From Nostoc sp. PCC 7524 (GTDB lineage Bacteria; Cyanobacteriota; Cyanobacteriia; Cyanobacteriales; Nostocaceae): 64,000 nucleotides of DNA. The notes under the pieces are model-generated. The model made no database searches and was not told the DNA's origin. It worked only from the letters and a program-made list of their open reading frames with translations. Of the stretch, positions 18,580-27,851 are shown one piece after another; the first letter of the stretch is position 1, and every line of letters starts with the position of its first letter. The stretch spans positions 558,001 through 622,000 of the forward strand of contig NC_019684.1 in assembly GCF_000316645.1 (NCBI RefSeq), read 5' to 3'. The translations under genes and the position numbers were made by a program.

Positions 18580-19122
18580 CTATCTGCGGCTACTCAACCA
18601 CTTCGCTGCGGCAATCCCAATAATCCCCGCCACAATAGGATTACTGAGAAACTTGATAATGCCTGGTTGCTCCGCTAGCACTTCCCGGAAAATATCCGGA
18701 TGGTTGTGATAGGCAAAGGATGCAAGTCTGCTGACATCATCAGCATTCATACGGCTAGCGTGGTGTGTGGAAAGTCCTAACTGTTGCTCTAGATGTCGCT
18801 CGTCTAATCCTCTTTGCTTGAAATGTTTGAAAAAGGCGCGTGCAACATCGTCACGTTCGTTGGGTTTAATTTGGGCGATCGCTCTTTGTAATTCTGGCTC
18901 CATTTGGCTGGGAGGAATCCGTTCTGGATTTAAAGAACGACTGAACAAATTACGCCGTTGATCTGCTGTTGTCCGTTGAGCAAAATCATCGAAGGTTTCG
19001 TATTGAGTACCGGCATCGGTTGTTGTATCATCCAGATATTCAATATTCCCTTCAGCCAAATCCTTCATGATTTGCCGTCTGTATTCTTCGCTGCTAGTCA
19101 CTTCACTTCGCTCCGAATTCAA
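18580..19122 (-). CDS. Conserved-looking protein of unknown function with C-terminal membrane anchor
   Basis: 180 residues, not recognised. The N-terminal two thirds are charged and helical (EEYRRQIMKDLAEGN, DDVARAFFKHFKQRGLDERHLEQQL). The C-terminus is a single hydrophobic helix, FLSNPIVAGIIGIAAAKWL, ending SSRR, so it may be tail-anchored. The middle segment NERDDVARAFFKHF resembles a helical stress-protein repeat, but I cannot name a family. It ends at a good terminator and has its own promoter region. Confidence 0.7.
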   Translation of the reverse strand: MNSERSEVTSSEEYRRQIMKDLAEGNIEYLDDTTTDAGTQYETFDDFAQRTTADQRRNLFSRSLNPERIPPSQMEPELQRAIAQIKPNERDDVARAFFKHFKQRGLDERHLEQQLGLSTHHASRMNADDVSRLASFAYHNHPDIFREVLAEQPGIIKFLSNPIVAGIIGIAAAKWLSSRR

Positions 19123-19211
19123 AATTTCTTGAGTGATGAGTCCTAAGTGCTGATTGTGTACTTTTTCTCTCCCAACTCCTCAATCCCCAGTCCCCACTAC
19201 CTTCCTTCTAC

Positions 19212-19652
19212 TTAGCTATATTGAATTTGACTTGTTTGCACATCATAATTAGCAGTCAAAATCAACTTTTTATCAGGGCCGTAAACCAAAACCGTTAAAT
19301 CTTGATTAGGAAAGTTTTTGTGAAAACCTTGCAGTAGAGATTTTGCTAAAGGACGCACTTCGTTAGGACGCACTTGAGGGGCAATCACCACGCCTAACTT
19401 ATTGTTATCGCGTACATACGCATCTTGTACTAAGCCTCTGGATGTTTGTACTACCCAGTTACCAAAACTTTGCCCTGATTGAGTATTGCCTCGTTCTAAC
19501 TCTGAATATGTGACACTTCTACCAATAGCTGGTGGGGTAGTGGTGCGTTCGCTTTGTGTATATGTGCCACCGCCGCAAGCAGTAGTGATCATCAACACTG
19601 CAATTAAGATAAAAGTCGTCAAGATTTTGCGACTCTGCTGTAGCAGAATCAT
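19212..19652 (-). CDS. Small putative lipoprotein
   Basis: 146 residues from the ATG at 19652, chosen because GGAGG stands 7 bases upstream; the longer reading to 19670 would place the start before that site. Residues 1-27 form a signal peptide ending in the lipobox-like TTAC, followed by GGG, so Cys is probably lipidated. The mature part ends in beta-rich segments (LTVLVYGPDKKLILTANYD). The family is unknown. It is probably anchored at the periplasmic or outer-membrane face. Confidence 0.75.
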   Translation of the reverse strand: MILLQQSRKILTTFILIAVLMITTACGGGTYTQSERTTTPPAIGRSVTYSELERGNTQSGQSFGNWVVQTSRGLVQDAYVRDNNKLGVVIAPQVRPNEVRPLAKSLLQGFHKNFPNQDLTVLVYGPDKKLILTANYDVQTSQIQYS

Positions 19653-19848
19653 ATTATTTCCTCCTATCAACTAGAGTAAATCACATAGAAAATATGTAGC
19701 TTTGCCTAGAATATTAAGCAGATATTTGGTTATTTAAGATAGTCTATGCTAGTAAATAAGGTTCAGAAATGTAGAGACATGATGCACACGTCCCTACGCT
19801 AAATAACTATTTAATCAAGGCTTTATTGTTCCAAGTAAAAGTCAAGGC

Positions 19849-20031
19849 TTAATCAAGCTTTTTCTTGATGTTATCTTTGACATCTTCAACGCCATGACGT
19901 ACTTCGCTTTCAGCTTGCTTGGCTTTACCTTCAGTTTTATCTTCTGGGTCGCCAGTAACATTTCCTACTGTTTCTTGGGCTTTACCTTCAATATTTTTGG
20001 CTGTAGCTTTTGCCCGTTCTTCTAAACTCAT
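19849..20031 (-). CDS. CsbD-family stress protein
   Basis: 60 residues. The pattern ERAKATAKNIEGKAQETVGNVTGD, then KTEGKAKQAESEV, is that of CsbD-like proteins: small, highly charged and probably disordered or helical proteins induced by general stress in many bacteria. The molecular role is unknown. A GGAGTG-like ribosome site precedes the ATG. The gene is alone, between the lipoprotein and the RPIA-repeat gene. Confidence 0.9.
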   Translation of the reverse strand: MSLEERAKATAKNIEGKAQETVGNVTGDPEDKTEGKAKQAESEVRHGVEDVKDNIKKKLD

Positions 20032-20356
20032 TTTACACTCCTAATATTTCATAGAAAACTAATTTCAAAGCCATCAAATAACTTTGAATTCTTTGTTATC
20101 GCTTCTACAAGATAGCTTAATAAATCTATGGAAGCCTTCCCCCACAGGATATATTAATTACCTATACAAAAAGGGAGATATAGCAATCCGATTTGATTTT
20201 GGAATTTACTTGTGTAGTCAAAATCTTCAGGGAATTCAAAATCCAAAATTATCATGTTAATTAGCGATTACTTTTAACTAAGTAAGTCGGCGGGAATGAA
20301 TAGACCTATTTTCATCTCTAAAGGAGGAGGGGTTGACTCATAACTTGTCAATCAAA
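20032..20356. other. Non-coding stretch upstream of csbD
   Basis: The stretch is A/T-rich and contains no convincing gene. It holds the csbD promoter region and an ATTCAAAATCCAAAATT short repeat near 20230. Nothing else was seen. Confidence 0.5.
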
Positions 20357-20383
20357 AACCCAGTTACTATATAGAACTGGGTT
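20357..20383 (-). terminator. Hairpin terminator after the RPIA-repeat gene
   Basis: AACCCAGTT (20357-20365) pairs perfectly with AACTGGGTT (20375-20383). Read leftward it is followed by TTTTGATTG, fitting a terminator for the gene at 20421. Confidence 0.75.
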
Positions 20384-20420
20384 AATGCAATTATTGAGGT
20401 GAATGAGATTTTTCTTTGAC

Positions 20421-20909
20421 CTAATCTATAAAACCCATCAGGCTATCAGAATCATCAGTAGTATTTGAGGCTACCGGACGGTTCCCCATTACCGAGTAGC
20501 TGCTAGAAACCACTAACGCACTAGAAGCAATTGGGCGAATTCCAGAAAGATTAATACTGTCAACAACGTGAATTGTATTAGCAGCAATGGGGCGAATTCC
20601 CATAACATTCATTGTGTCAACCACTTGCAAATGACTGATACCAATTGGACGTAACCCAGCAATTGATACTGTTTGAGATACTTCCAAGTCACTCCCAGCG
20701 ATAGGGCGCACTCCAGCAACAGCGAGTGTTCCCACAACCTCTTGTTTATCGGAATTTTCTACTTGCACTGATAAATTAGCACCTTGTTCGACTTGATCTT
20801 GATTCAAGCTATGACCTTGATTATTTTCAACTTCCACTGTTGTTTCTCCTTTAAGTTTGGCACGTCTTTGCCGAGGGCTGACCGTTTTGCCATTACTGCT
20901 GATGGTCAT
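20421..20909 (-). CDS. Protein with five 19-residue GxRPIA repeats, unknown function
   Basis: 162 residues. After a basic, Gln-rich N-terminus (RQRRAKLKGETTVEVENNQG) there are five near-identical units of about 19 residues, each with a core like VxGxRPIAxxxLxVxxxxx. The cores are AGVRPIAGSDLEV, AGLRPIGISHLQV, MGIRPIAANTIHV, SGIRPIASSALVV and MGNRPVASNTTDD. The alternating hydrophobic pattern suggests short beta strands and turns stacked as a solenoid or sheet. There is no signal peptide, membrane helix or cysteine. I do not recognise the family. It has its own terminator and is monocistronic. Confidence 0.8.
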   Translation of the reverse strand: MTISSNGKTVSPRQRRAKLKGETTVEVENNQGHSLNQDQVEQGANLSVQVENSDKQEVVGTLAVAGVRPIAGSDLEVSQTVSIAGLRPIGISHLQVVDTMNVMGIRPIAANTIHVVDSINLSGIRPIASSALVVSSSYSVMGNRPVASNTTDDSDSLMGFID

Positions 20910-21128
20910 AACTAGACACCTCTGGTCTATTAACTGAACGTTACAATATTTAAGGAAAACTTAAATTATTTCCTATATAAGAGAGTTTAACTCTAAACAA
21001 CCTTACATAGATATAAGTATCTTCAAAACTGATACATAAGTAAATTTAAACTGCAAATTTCTATAAAGTAAGATTGCCGCTTTGAAAAAAGGTGTGGGGT
21101 TGTGGGAGGAGACAAGGGAGAAATTCTT

Positions 21129-21168
21129 TCCCAGTCCCCAGTCCCCAGTCCCCAGTCCCCAGTCCCTA
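21129..21168. repeat. CCCCAGT simple tandem repeat
   Basis: About five tandem copies of CCCCAGT downstream of ubiD. Related CCCCAAT and CCCCAGT tracts occur at 22848-22880, 37400-37418, 38427-38480 and 39748-39772, always between genes. Confidence 0.7.
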
Positions 21169-21184
21169 CCCAGAAAATGAGGTC

Positions 21185-22693
21185 TTACTTCACGTCATAA
21201 CCAAACAAATTGGGGTCAACTTCACCTAGTTGCAAATCAGCCAAACCATATTCAGACCATCGCCTTTGTACCATTGCGGCTACATCTGGGTCAGATTCTA
21301 AAGGCGCGCCCCATTCGTGGTCTGTTTCTGGGGGAATCTTCGTAGTTGCATCAATACCCATGCGTCCGCCTAAGCCAATTTTTTCGCTGGCAAAATCTAA
21401 AGTATCAAATGGTGTATTTGGCAGAATAAATACATCTCGTGTGGGGTCAACCTTGGAACTAATTGCCCAGACTACTTGACGCGGGTCACGGATATTAATG
21501 TCTTTATCAACAACAATCACAAACTTGGTGTAAGTAAATTGGGGTAATGCACTCCAAAAGGCTAAAGCTGCTCGTCTTGCTTGTCCGGGGTATGCTTTAT
21601 CAATGGAAATAATTGCGGCTTTGTAACTCAAAGCTTCCATTGGGAGAAAGAAATCCACAATTTCTGAGACTTGTTGCCGCAATATAGGAGTATAAATCCG
21701 ATTGAGCGCGATCGCCATCATGGCCTCTTCTTTGGGTGGACGACCGCTAAATGTCGTTAAATAAATCGGGTCTTTGCGGTGCGTCATACAATGGAAGCGA
21801 ATCAAAGGCGAATCTTCCACGCCACCGTAGTATCCCATATGGTCGCCAAAGGGGCCATCTGGTAACACTTCCCCTGGTGTAATTGTTCCTTCCAAGACAA
21901 ACTCGGAATCGGCGGGAACTTCCAAATCTACGGTTTTACACTTCGCCAACTGCACACCCGAACCACCATATAATCCAGCAAATAACCACTCAGATAAATC
22001 GACAGGGATAGGTGTAGCAGCTGCCATGATAATTAAAGGATCTACACCAAGTGCGATCGCTACTTCTAATTTTTTCCCATTTTCGGCAGCTTTACGTAAA
22101 TGTCTCGCCCCTCCCCGCACCGATAACCAATGAACTGTCATCGTATTCTGGGATTGCAATTGCAAGCGATACACACCGACATTTGGCGTACCTGTCTCAC
22201 AATCTTTAGTAATTACCAGTCCCAAGGTGATAATCTTGCCAGCATCACCAGGGTAAGGACGAATCAAAGGTAACTGGTTTAAATCCAAATCATCACCTTG
22301 AATCATCACCTGCTGACAAGCAGGAAAAAAGTCCCGTCCTGGTTTCGCTTTGACGACATCAAACAGCACTTTACCAAAATCTATAGCCTGAGAAATCTTT
22401 TTCGGCGGTTTTGGTTGTTGCAGCATACTCAACTTTTTCCCCAGAGTCTCTAACTCTTGGGGATGCTGCATATTCATTGCCCAGCATATCCTTTCCACCG
22501 TTCCCATCAAATTCACCGCCACCGGGAAAGATGACCCCTTGACGTTTTCAAATAACAAGCCAGGGCCACCTTGTTGCAGCATCCGGTTGGAAATCTCAGC
22601 AATTTCTAAATCAGAGTCAACTAACGCAGATATTCTCCGCAATTGACCTTTTTCTTCTAAAATCTTAATGAATCCCCGCAAATCTCTGGCCAT
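21185..22693 (-). CDS. UbiD-family decarboxylase
   Basis: 502 residues from MARDLRGFIKILEEKGQLRRI; four residues upstream (MTRT) are less likely. Family marks are LLFENVKGSSFPVAVNLMGT, the central PLIRPYPGDAGKIITLGLV, PFGDHMGYYGGVEDSP and YLTTFSGRPPKEEAMMA. UbiD enzymes use prenylated FMN, made by UbiX, to decarboxylate aromatic or alpha,beta-unsaturated acids. In cyanobacteria the likely task is decarboxylation of the 4-hydroxybenzoate-derived ring in plastoquinone synthesis. No ubiX is in the window. The gene stands alone on the minus strand. Confidence 0.9.
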   Translation of the reverse strand: MARDLRGFIKILEEKGQLRRISALVDSDLEIAEISNRMLQQGGPGLLFENVKGSSFPVAVNLMGTVERICWAMNMQHPQELETLGKKLSMLQQPKPPKKISQAIDFGKVLFDVVKAKPGRDFFPACQQVMIQGDDLDLNQLPLIRPYPGDAGKIITLGLVITKDCETGTPNVGVYRLQLQSQNTMTVHWLSVRGGARHLRKAAENGKKLEVAIALGVDPLIIMAAATPIPVDLSEWLFAGLYGGSGVQLAKCKTVDLEVPADSEFVLEGTITPGEVLPDGPFGDHMGYYGGVEDSPLIRFHCMTHRKDPIYLTTFSGRPPKEEAMMAIALNRIYTPILRQQVSEIVDFFLPMEALSYKAAIISIDKAYPGQARRAALAFWSALPQFTYTKFVIVVDKDINIRDPRQVVWAISSKVDPTRDVFILPNTPFDTLDFASEKIGLGGRMGIDATTKIPPETDHEWGAPLESDPDVAAMVQRRWSEYGLADLQLGEVDPNLFGYDVK

Positions 22694-23748
22694 AGTTCTA
22701 GTCAAGCTAAATATTTAAGAAGTGTAAAGCGCCTTCTTATATTATTAGCCATTAGCTACAGTGCTGTTAGCGGTAACACGGCGTTTAGCTGAGTGCTGAG
22801 TTGTGATTTGGGTATTGGATTTTTCTCCCCCTACTTCGCCCCAATCCCCAATCCCCAGTCCCCAATCTCCAATCCCCATAACTTTAACTACAAATTAACC
22901 ATTTGCCTGGCTTCCCTTAACCCCTAACAGCATTAATTCAGTTATCCTAGATACGGATAGGCATTATTTCCTATAAATAAGCACTACCCCAATCAATCAA
23001 ACATGGCGAGAAAATACCGTGCCATCCTGGTAGTCAGTCTGGTGAAATAGACTCTGCCAGGTTTATTTTTTTATCAAAAGAATAAGGTTCAAAACCTCAC
23101 CCCTTGTGGGTGGTTTTTCTCTCCTGCTCCCCTGCTCCCCTGCTTTTCACCCTTCGCTAGTGGACGCAACACCGAGAAACATAGGTTTTTGGTTAAATTT
23201 GTATCTTTCTCTACCCCACTTTACATATTTGCGATTGCGATCGCCATCCCAAACTTATTGAATCCATCATCTCAGGGGTTATTTATACATAGACCCAAAT
23301 AAAGCCTATAACAAAGGGATAAAAATGTCTTTTCCTCACTCCCCACTTCCTACGCCCTATTTTCAAGTGCTGTTCAAGCAAAAAATTACAATTGCTCAGG
23401 CTGTAGATATCAAAATCTAGCTAAATTAATCCTCTACAAAGATTCCATAACATTGGCACAATTGATTTTACTAATTGTATCCATAGTATTCTTGATGGAT
23501 ACTAATTTTAATTCATCATAACTTTACAAGATTTTATCTAATAATGCAAAAAATTTATGCAATCTGAGAAACATTACCACATGGTTATAACCGTTAGAGA
23601 TGTGTGGCATCTTGCCTGATTGCATAAGACTGTCAATTTGATAATACGTTCACTCAGAATGATAATAATCAACTTCTAATCTGGTTTTCGTTAACTTACT
23701 AAAAACTAGGTTTTACAGACAATAAAAAGAGATTATTGCCCAGCTTTA
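22694..23748. other. Long intergenic region with a candidate small RNA
   Basis: No convincing gene was seen in about 1.05 kb. It holds CCCCAATC tracts (22848-22880) and, at 23026-23072, an orphan hairpin: CCTGG pairs with CCAGG around an inner AGTCT/AGACT stem, followed by TTTATTTTTTT. This looks like a plus-strand intrinsic terminator with no gene before it. A small RNA or short leader (a 15-codon frame begins at 23003) could end there. The remainder toward 23748 is A/T-rich promoter DNA for pstS. Confidence 0.45.
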
Positions 23749-23789
23749 TTTAAACACAGTTTAAACGTTTATTTACCTTTCCTTAATCT
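23749..23789 (+). promoter_or_regulatory. PHO box of four 8-bp repeats upstream of pstS
   Basis: TTTAAACA, TTTAAACG, ATTTACCT and CTTAATCT start at 23749, 23760, 23771 and 23782, each separated by exactly 3 bases. This is the 11-bp phasing and sequence type of the cyanobacterial PhoB (SphR) binding site. It lies 75 bases before the pstS ATG, so phosphate starvation should induce the pst operon. Confidence 0.82.
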
Positions 23790-23864
23790 AAATTAAAAAC
23801 AAAAAATGTACCTTAATTAAGGTTTTGATTTAAGCAGTAAGTAGTCCTTAAATTCCGAGGCAAT

Positions 23865-24908
23865 ATGATTTTTTCAACCACCGTTCTTCAGCGTGTATTT
23901 AGCACTGCGGTTGTAGCAGCTGCTGTGACAGTTACTCCTATTTTTACAGCCACAGCTCAAGCTCAAACTCTCAATGGTGCAGGAGCAACTTTCCCAGCTC
24001 CACTATACGAACGGTATGCTCGTGAAGTGAGAAAGAAACATCCAGAGTTGAGAATTAACTACCAAGGGATTGGTAGTGGTGGTGGGATTCGTCAAACCAT
24101 TGCAGGTACCGTTGACTTTGGTGGTAGTGACGCTGCCATGACAGATAGTGACATGGCTAAAGTTCAAAGAGGTGTGATTCTAGTTCCCACCGCAGGCGGT
24201 GCTGTTTCTGTTGTTTATAACGTTCCAGGTGTAAACAATCTGAGATTGTCTCGTAAGACGCTACCAGCAATTTTTTCTGGTCAAATCACTAACTGGAATG
24301 ATGCAAGCATTAGAGCAGACAACCCTGGTGTTAACCTACCAAATCAACCAATTCGATTTGTAGTTCGTGCTGATAGTAGTGGTACAACTTTCATTTTCAC
24401 TAACCACTTAAGTAGCATTAATGGTTATTTCCGAGGCAGAATTGGTGCTAATACGGCTCCTCGATGGACTTTGCCAAACGTCCTCAGAGGTAAAGGTAAT
24501 CCAGGGGTAGCTTCTTTAGTAGCTCGGACTCCTGGCTCTATTGGCTATGTTGAATATGGTTATGCGGTTGCTAACAACTTAAGATCAGCTCAAATTCAAA
24601 ACAAACGAGGAGAATTTGTTGCTCCTTCTCTACAAACAGCCAACGCGGCTTTATCATCTGTCACTTTTCCAGATAACTTCCGTACTTTCGTAGGAGATCC
24701 AGGACAAGGTTATCCCATTGTTGGTCTGACTTGGATGATGGTTTATAGAAACTATCCAACTGCTGCTAAAGCTGAGGCTGTGAGAAAGTGGATTAACTGG
24801 GTATTGACAGATGGTCAACAATTTAATGATGATCTGAACTACACCAGAATTCCGAGTGACGTAGCTAGACGGGTACTCCAAACAGTGAATAACAATGTTA
24901 AGCCATAG
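23865..24908 (+). CDS. pstS: Phosphate ABC transporter substrate-binding protein PstS
   Basis: 347 residues with an N-terminal signal peptide cleaved near TAQAQT. The phosphate-binding loops are visible: LNGAGATFPAPLYERY, GIGSGGGIRQ, VDFGGSDAAMT, ADSSGTTFIF and GSIGYVEYGYA. It binds phosphate in the periplasm and passes it to PstC/PstA. It is the first gene of pstS-pstC-pstA-pstB, preceded by a PHO box and followed by a stable hairpin that may keep its mRNA more abundant than that of the downstream genes. Confidence 0.96.
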   Translation: MIFSTTVLQRVFSTAVVAAAVTVTPIFTATAQAQTLNGAGATFPAPLYERYAREVRKKHPELRINYQGIGSGGGIRQTIAGTVDFGGSDAAMTDSDMAKVQRGVILVPTAGGAVSVVYNVPGVNNLRLSRKTLPAIFSGQITNWNDASIRADNPGVNLPNQPIRFVVRADSSGTTFIFTNHLSSINGYFRGRIGANTAPRWTLPNVLRGKGNPGVASLVARTPGSIGYVEYGYAVANNLRSAQIQNKRGEFVAPSLQTANAALSSVTFPDNFRTFVGDPGQGYPIVGLTWMMVYRNYPTAAKAEAVRKWINWVLTDGQQFNDDLNYTRIPSDVARRVLQTVNNNVKP

Positions 24909-24940
24909 TTGGCAATTTTACTAATTTTTTACGTAGTATT

Positions 24941-24962
24941 GGGTGGGCTATTTGTCCACCCG
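24941..24962 (+). terminator. Intra-operon hairpin between pstS and pstC
   Basis: GGGTGG pairs with CCACCC across a short loop (with an additional inner GC/GT step) 32 bases after the pstS stop. There is no T tract, so it is more likely a stabilising or attenuating hairpin than a full terminator. Confidence 0.55.
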
Positions 24963-25004
24963 AATAAATAACAAATAATTTCACAATCCAGTTGCAATGC
25001 TTTT

Positions 25005-25991
25005 ATGGCAAATCTCTCTCAACCATCCAAACAACCTGCTTCAAATAATGAAAATTTTCAATTAACAACTCATGGTGATGTAAATTTTTGGCTAGACAAG
25101 GGATTTACTTGGCTAATACATATATTTTCTGCCATCACAGTTACTGTATTATTTGTGATGAGTTGGATTATTTTTTCTGAGGCTAAACCAGCAATTACAC
25201 AATTTGGTATAGGATTTTTATGGAGTCAAGATTGGGATGTAGGTAATGAAATTTTTGGAGCTTTACCTTATATCTATGGAACTTTAGTCAGTAGCGCGAT
25301 CGCTATTTTTTTAGCCTTTCCTATAGGCATAGCAGTCGCCTTAGTCACTAGCGAGGATTTCCTCCAACCAGCTGTAAAAACAACATTAGCTTTTGTAGTG
25401 GAATTAATTGCGGCAATTCCTAGTGTGATTATTGGGCTGTGGGGAATTTTTATATTTATTCCTTTTATAGAACCCTGGCAAAAATGGTTAGGTAGTACCT
25501 TTCACTGGTTGCCAATATTAAAATCAGATTTCCCTGTAGGCACAAATATGCTGACAGCCGGGATAATTTTAGCCATTATGATTTTACCGGCAATGGCAGC
25601 CATTACCCGCGATGTTTTGCTCGCTATACCTAGAGAATTACGCACAGCATCTATGGCTTTGGGTGGTACTCGTTGGGAAACAATTTTTCGGGTTTTGTTA
25701 CCGGCTGGTTTCTCTGGAATTGTGAGTGCAGCCATGCTGGCTTTAGGACGTGCTTTGGGTGAAACTATGGCCGTCACTATGGTAATTGGTAACTCCGCTC
25801 AAATTAGTCTGTCTTTACTTGATCCAGCCTATACAATTCCTTCTGTATTAGCTAATGAATTCGCAGAAGCCAACCCAGGATTACATATTGGCGCTTTAAG
25901 TTATTTGGGGTTAATTTTATTTGCTGTAACTCTCATTGTGAATATTGCTGCTCGGTTATTAGTGCAGTTCGTAGTTAGAAAAAGTAAATAA
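25005..25991 (+). CDS. pstC: Phosphate ABC transporter permease PstC
   Basis: 328 residues with six membrane helices. The permease loop contacting the ATPase is MALGGTRWETIFRVLLPAGFSGIVSA, followed by GRALGETMAVTMVIGN, both typical of PstC. The N-terminus is cytoplasmic and hydrophilic. It works with PstA as the membrane channel. It starts 96 bases after pstS, and pstA follows 58 bases later. Confidence 0.95.
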   Translation: MANLSQPSKQPASNNENFQLTTHGDVNFWLDKGFTWLIHIFSAITVTVLFVMSWIIFSEAKPAITQFGIGFLWSQDWDVGNEIFGALPYIYGTLVSSAIAIFLAFPIGIAVALVTSEDFLQPAVKTTLAFVVELIAAIPSVIIGLWGIFIFIPFIEPWQKWLGSTFHWLPILKSDFPVGTNMLTAGIILAIMILPAMAAITRDVLLAIPRELRTASMALGGTRWETIFRVLLPAGFSGIVSAAMLALGRALGETMAVTMVIGNSAQISLSLLDPAYTIPSVLANEFAEANPGLHIGALSYLGLILFAVTLIVNIAARLLVQFVVRKSK

Positions 25992-26049
25992 ATTTTGCCG
26001 AGAAAAATTATCTTGATGTATGTCCCAGTGAACAGCAAAATTGCCAAAA

Positions 26050-26931
26050 ATGAATAACTTTGAACAACCAGAAATAGATAAAATTTTAGCAGCAGAATTA
26101 TACAATCCTTTACCTAAAGGCAGGCTGTTATTCTCTTACTTCATGAATGGGGTTGCATTCGTATTTTCGATTTTAGCTTTAATTCCGTTAATATCTATTC
26201 TGTGGGAAATTATTGTTCGAGGCATTAGTGGTCTAAGAACAGAAATGTTTGTCACAACAGTCATTGACAATGGTTTTGCTAATGCCATTTTAGGAACAAT
26301 TACAGTCGTGACTATTGGCTTTATATTAAGTTTTCCCATTGGCTTATTTACAGGGATATTTTTGGCAGAATTTGGTCAAACTAATGCGATCGCTCGTTCT
26401 GTACGTTTTATTACCAGTATTCTGACTGGTGTACCTTCTATTGTTGTCGGGATATTTGCCTATGGTGTGATAGTTTTAGTGACTAAACAATTTAGTGCGA
26501 TCGCAGGTGGTTTTGCTCTAGGAACAATCATGCTACCCATTATCGTACTGACTACAGAAGAAGCCTTAAAGCTGATTCCCATAGACCAACGTCTCGCCTC
26601 TGCGGCTTTAGGCGGTACACGCTTCCAAACCACTTTTCGTGTTGTTGTCAGAGCAGCCATACCCACCATCACCACAGGTGTATTACTAGCTGTAGCGCGT
26701 GCAGCCGGAGAAACAGCACCCTTAGTTTTTACCGCCTTATTTAGTCTGGATTGGTCGGCGGGATTAATCAGTCCTACCGCTTCCTTGCCAGTATTAATTT
26801 TTAACCTCTACAACGACCCTGACCCCGCTAGAAACCAATTAGTTTGGACTACCTCCATAGTCTTACTTGCTTTAGTTTTGTGCGTTAGTGTGATTTCTCG
26901 GTTAGTTACAAGTAAGAAAAAGACCAAGTAA
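26050..26931 (+). CDS. pstA: Phosphate ABC transporter permease PstA
   Basis: 293 residues from the ATG at 26050 (a TTG at 26041 is in frame but unlikely). Six membrane helices; the ATPase-contact loop is AALGGTRFQTTFRVVVRAAIPTI and the next segment is ARAAGETAPLVFTALF, diagnostic of PstA. It is the second permease of the high-affinity phosphate transporter, co-transcribed with pstB, which starts 20 bases downstream. Confidence 0.95.
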   Translation: MNNFEQPEIDKILAAELYNPLPKGRLLFSYFMNGVAFVFSILALIPLISILWEIIVRGISGLRTEMFVTTVIDNGFANAILGTITVVTIGFILSFPIGLFTGIFLAEFGQTNAIARSVRFITSILTGVPSIVVGIFAYGVIVLVTKQFSAIAGGFALGTIMLPIIVLTTEEALKLIPIDQRLASAALGGTRFQTTFRVVVRAAIPTITTGVLLAVARAAGETAPLVFTALFSLDWSAGLISPTASLPVLIFNLYNDPDPARNQLVWTTSIVLLALVLCVSVISRLVTSKKKTK

Positions 26932-26951
26932 TACCAATTCCAAATTGAATC

Positions 26952-27731
26952 ATGAATCAACTAACCCCATCTATCAAAGTTAAAAACCTGAGCTTTTACT
27001 ACAACACCTCAAAAGCAATTGAAGGGGTGTCTATGGATATTTACCAAAATCATGTCACCGCAATTATTGGCCCTAGTGGATGCGGTAAATCCACTTTTAT
27101 TAAAACCCTCAATCGTATCAGTGAATTAGAAGGCCCTGTAAAAGTAGAAGGCAGTGTGGAATTTTTTGGTCAAAATATTTATGACTCTCGGATTAATATC
27201 AATAGACTACGCCGCCAAATCGGTATGGTGTTTCAAAGACCAAATCCTTTTCCCATGAGCATCTATGAAAATGTTGCCTATGGTGTCAGAATATCAGCTA
27301 GGTTGCCACAAGCAGAGTTAGATGAGATTGTGGAATCTGCACTCAAAGGTGCTGCACTCTGGATGGAAGTTAAAGATAAGCTCAATCAATCAGCTTTAGG
27401 ACTTTCTGGTGGTCAACAACAAAGACTTTGTATTGCGCGTGCTTTAGCAATCAAGCCAAAAGTGTTGTTAATGGATGAGCCTTGTTCTGCTCTTGACCCC
27501 ATCGCTACAATGAAAGTTGAAGAATTAATTCACAGTTTACGCTCTGAATTAACTATTGCCATTGTCACTCACAATATGCAGCAAGCCACTCGCGTTTCTG
27601 ATTTCACCGCTTTCTTTAGCACTGATGAGAGTCGTATTGGTCAGATGGTCGAGTTTGGTGCGACAACGCAAATATTTAGTAATCCCCTCGACCCTCGTAC
27701 CCGTGACTACGTTTCTGGACGCTTTGGTTGA
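26952..27731 (+). CDS. pstB: Phosphate ABC transporter ATPase PstB
   Basis: 259 residues. Walker A is GPSGCGKST (about 40-48), followed by the PstB-type FIKTLNRISELEG; the Q-loop is MVFQRPNPFPMSIYENVAYG, the signature LSGGQQQRLCIARAL, Walker B LLMDEPCSALDP and the switch His is in THNMQQATRVSD. It energises phosphate import. It is the last gene of the pst operon; no phoU follows. Confidence 0.96.
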   Translation: MNQLTPSIKVKNLSFYYNTSKAIEGVSMDIYQNHVTAIIGPSGCGKSTFIKTLNRISELEGPVKVEGSVEFFGQNIYDSRININRLRRQIGMVFQRPNPFPMSIYENVAYGVRISARLPQAELDEIVESALKGAALWMEVKDKLNQSALGLSGGQQQRLCIARALAIKPKVLLMDEPCSALDPIATMKVEELIHSLRSELTIAIVTHNMQQATRVSDFTAFFSTDESRIGQMVEFGATTQIFSNPLDPRTRDYVSGRFG

Positions 27732-27773
27732 AGTACAGGCTTTCAGGAAACAGTGCTGAGTCAGTCCAGTAGC

Positions 27774-27802
27774 GTGCGTTATGGACATTAGTCCTAACGC
27801 AC
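27774..27802. terminator. Hairpin after pstB
   Basis: GTGCGTTA (27774-27781) pairs perfectly with TAACGCAC (27795-27802), with an inner GGAC/GTCC stem. It ends the pst operon or is a member of an interspersed hairpin repeat family. There is no T tract. Confidence 0.5.
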
Positions 27803-27851
27803 CGAGAATATCAGATGGTGGATTGCGCTACATGACCTTTGATTCAGCCAA

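Noticed and set aside
23086..23106. tRNA T-arm-like GGTTCAAAACC
   Set aside because: No other tRNA elements upstream.
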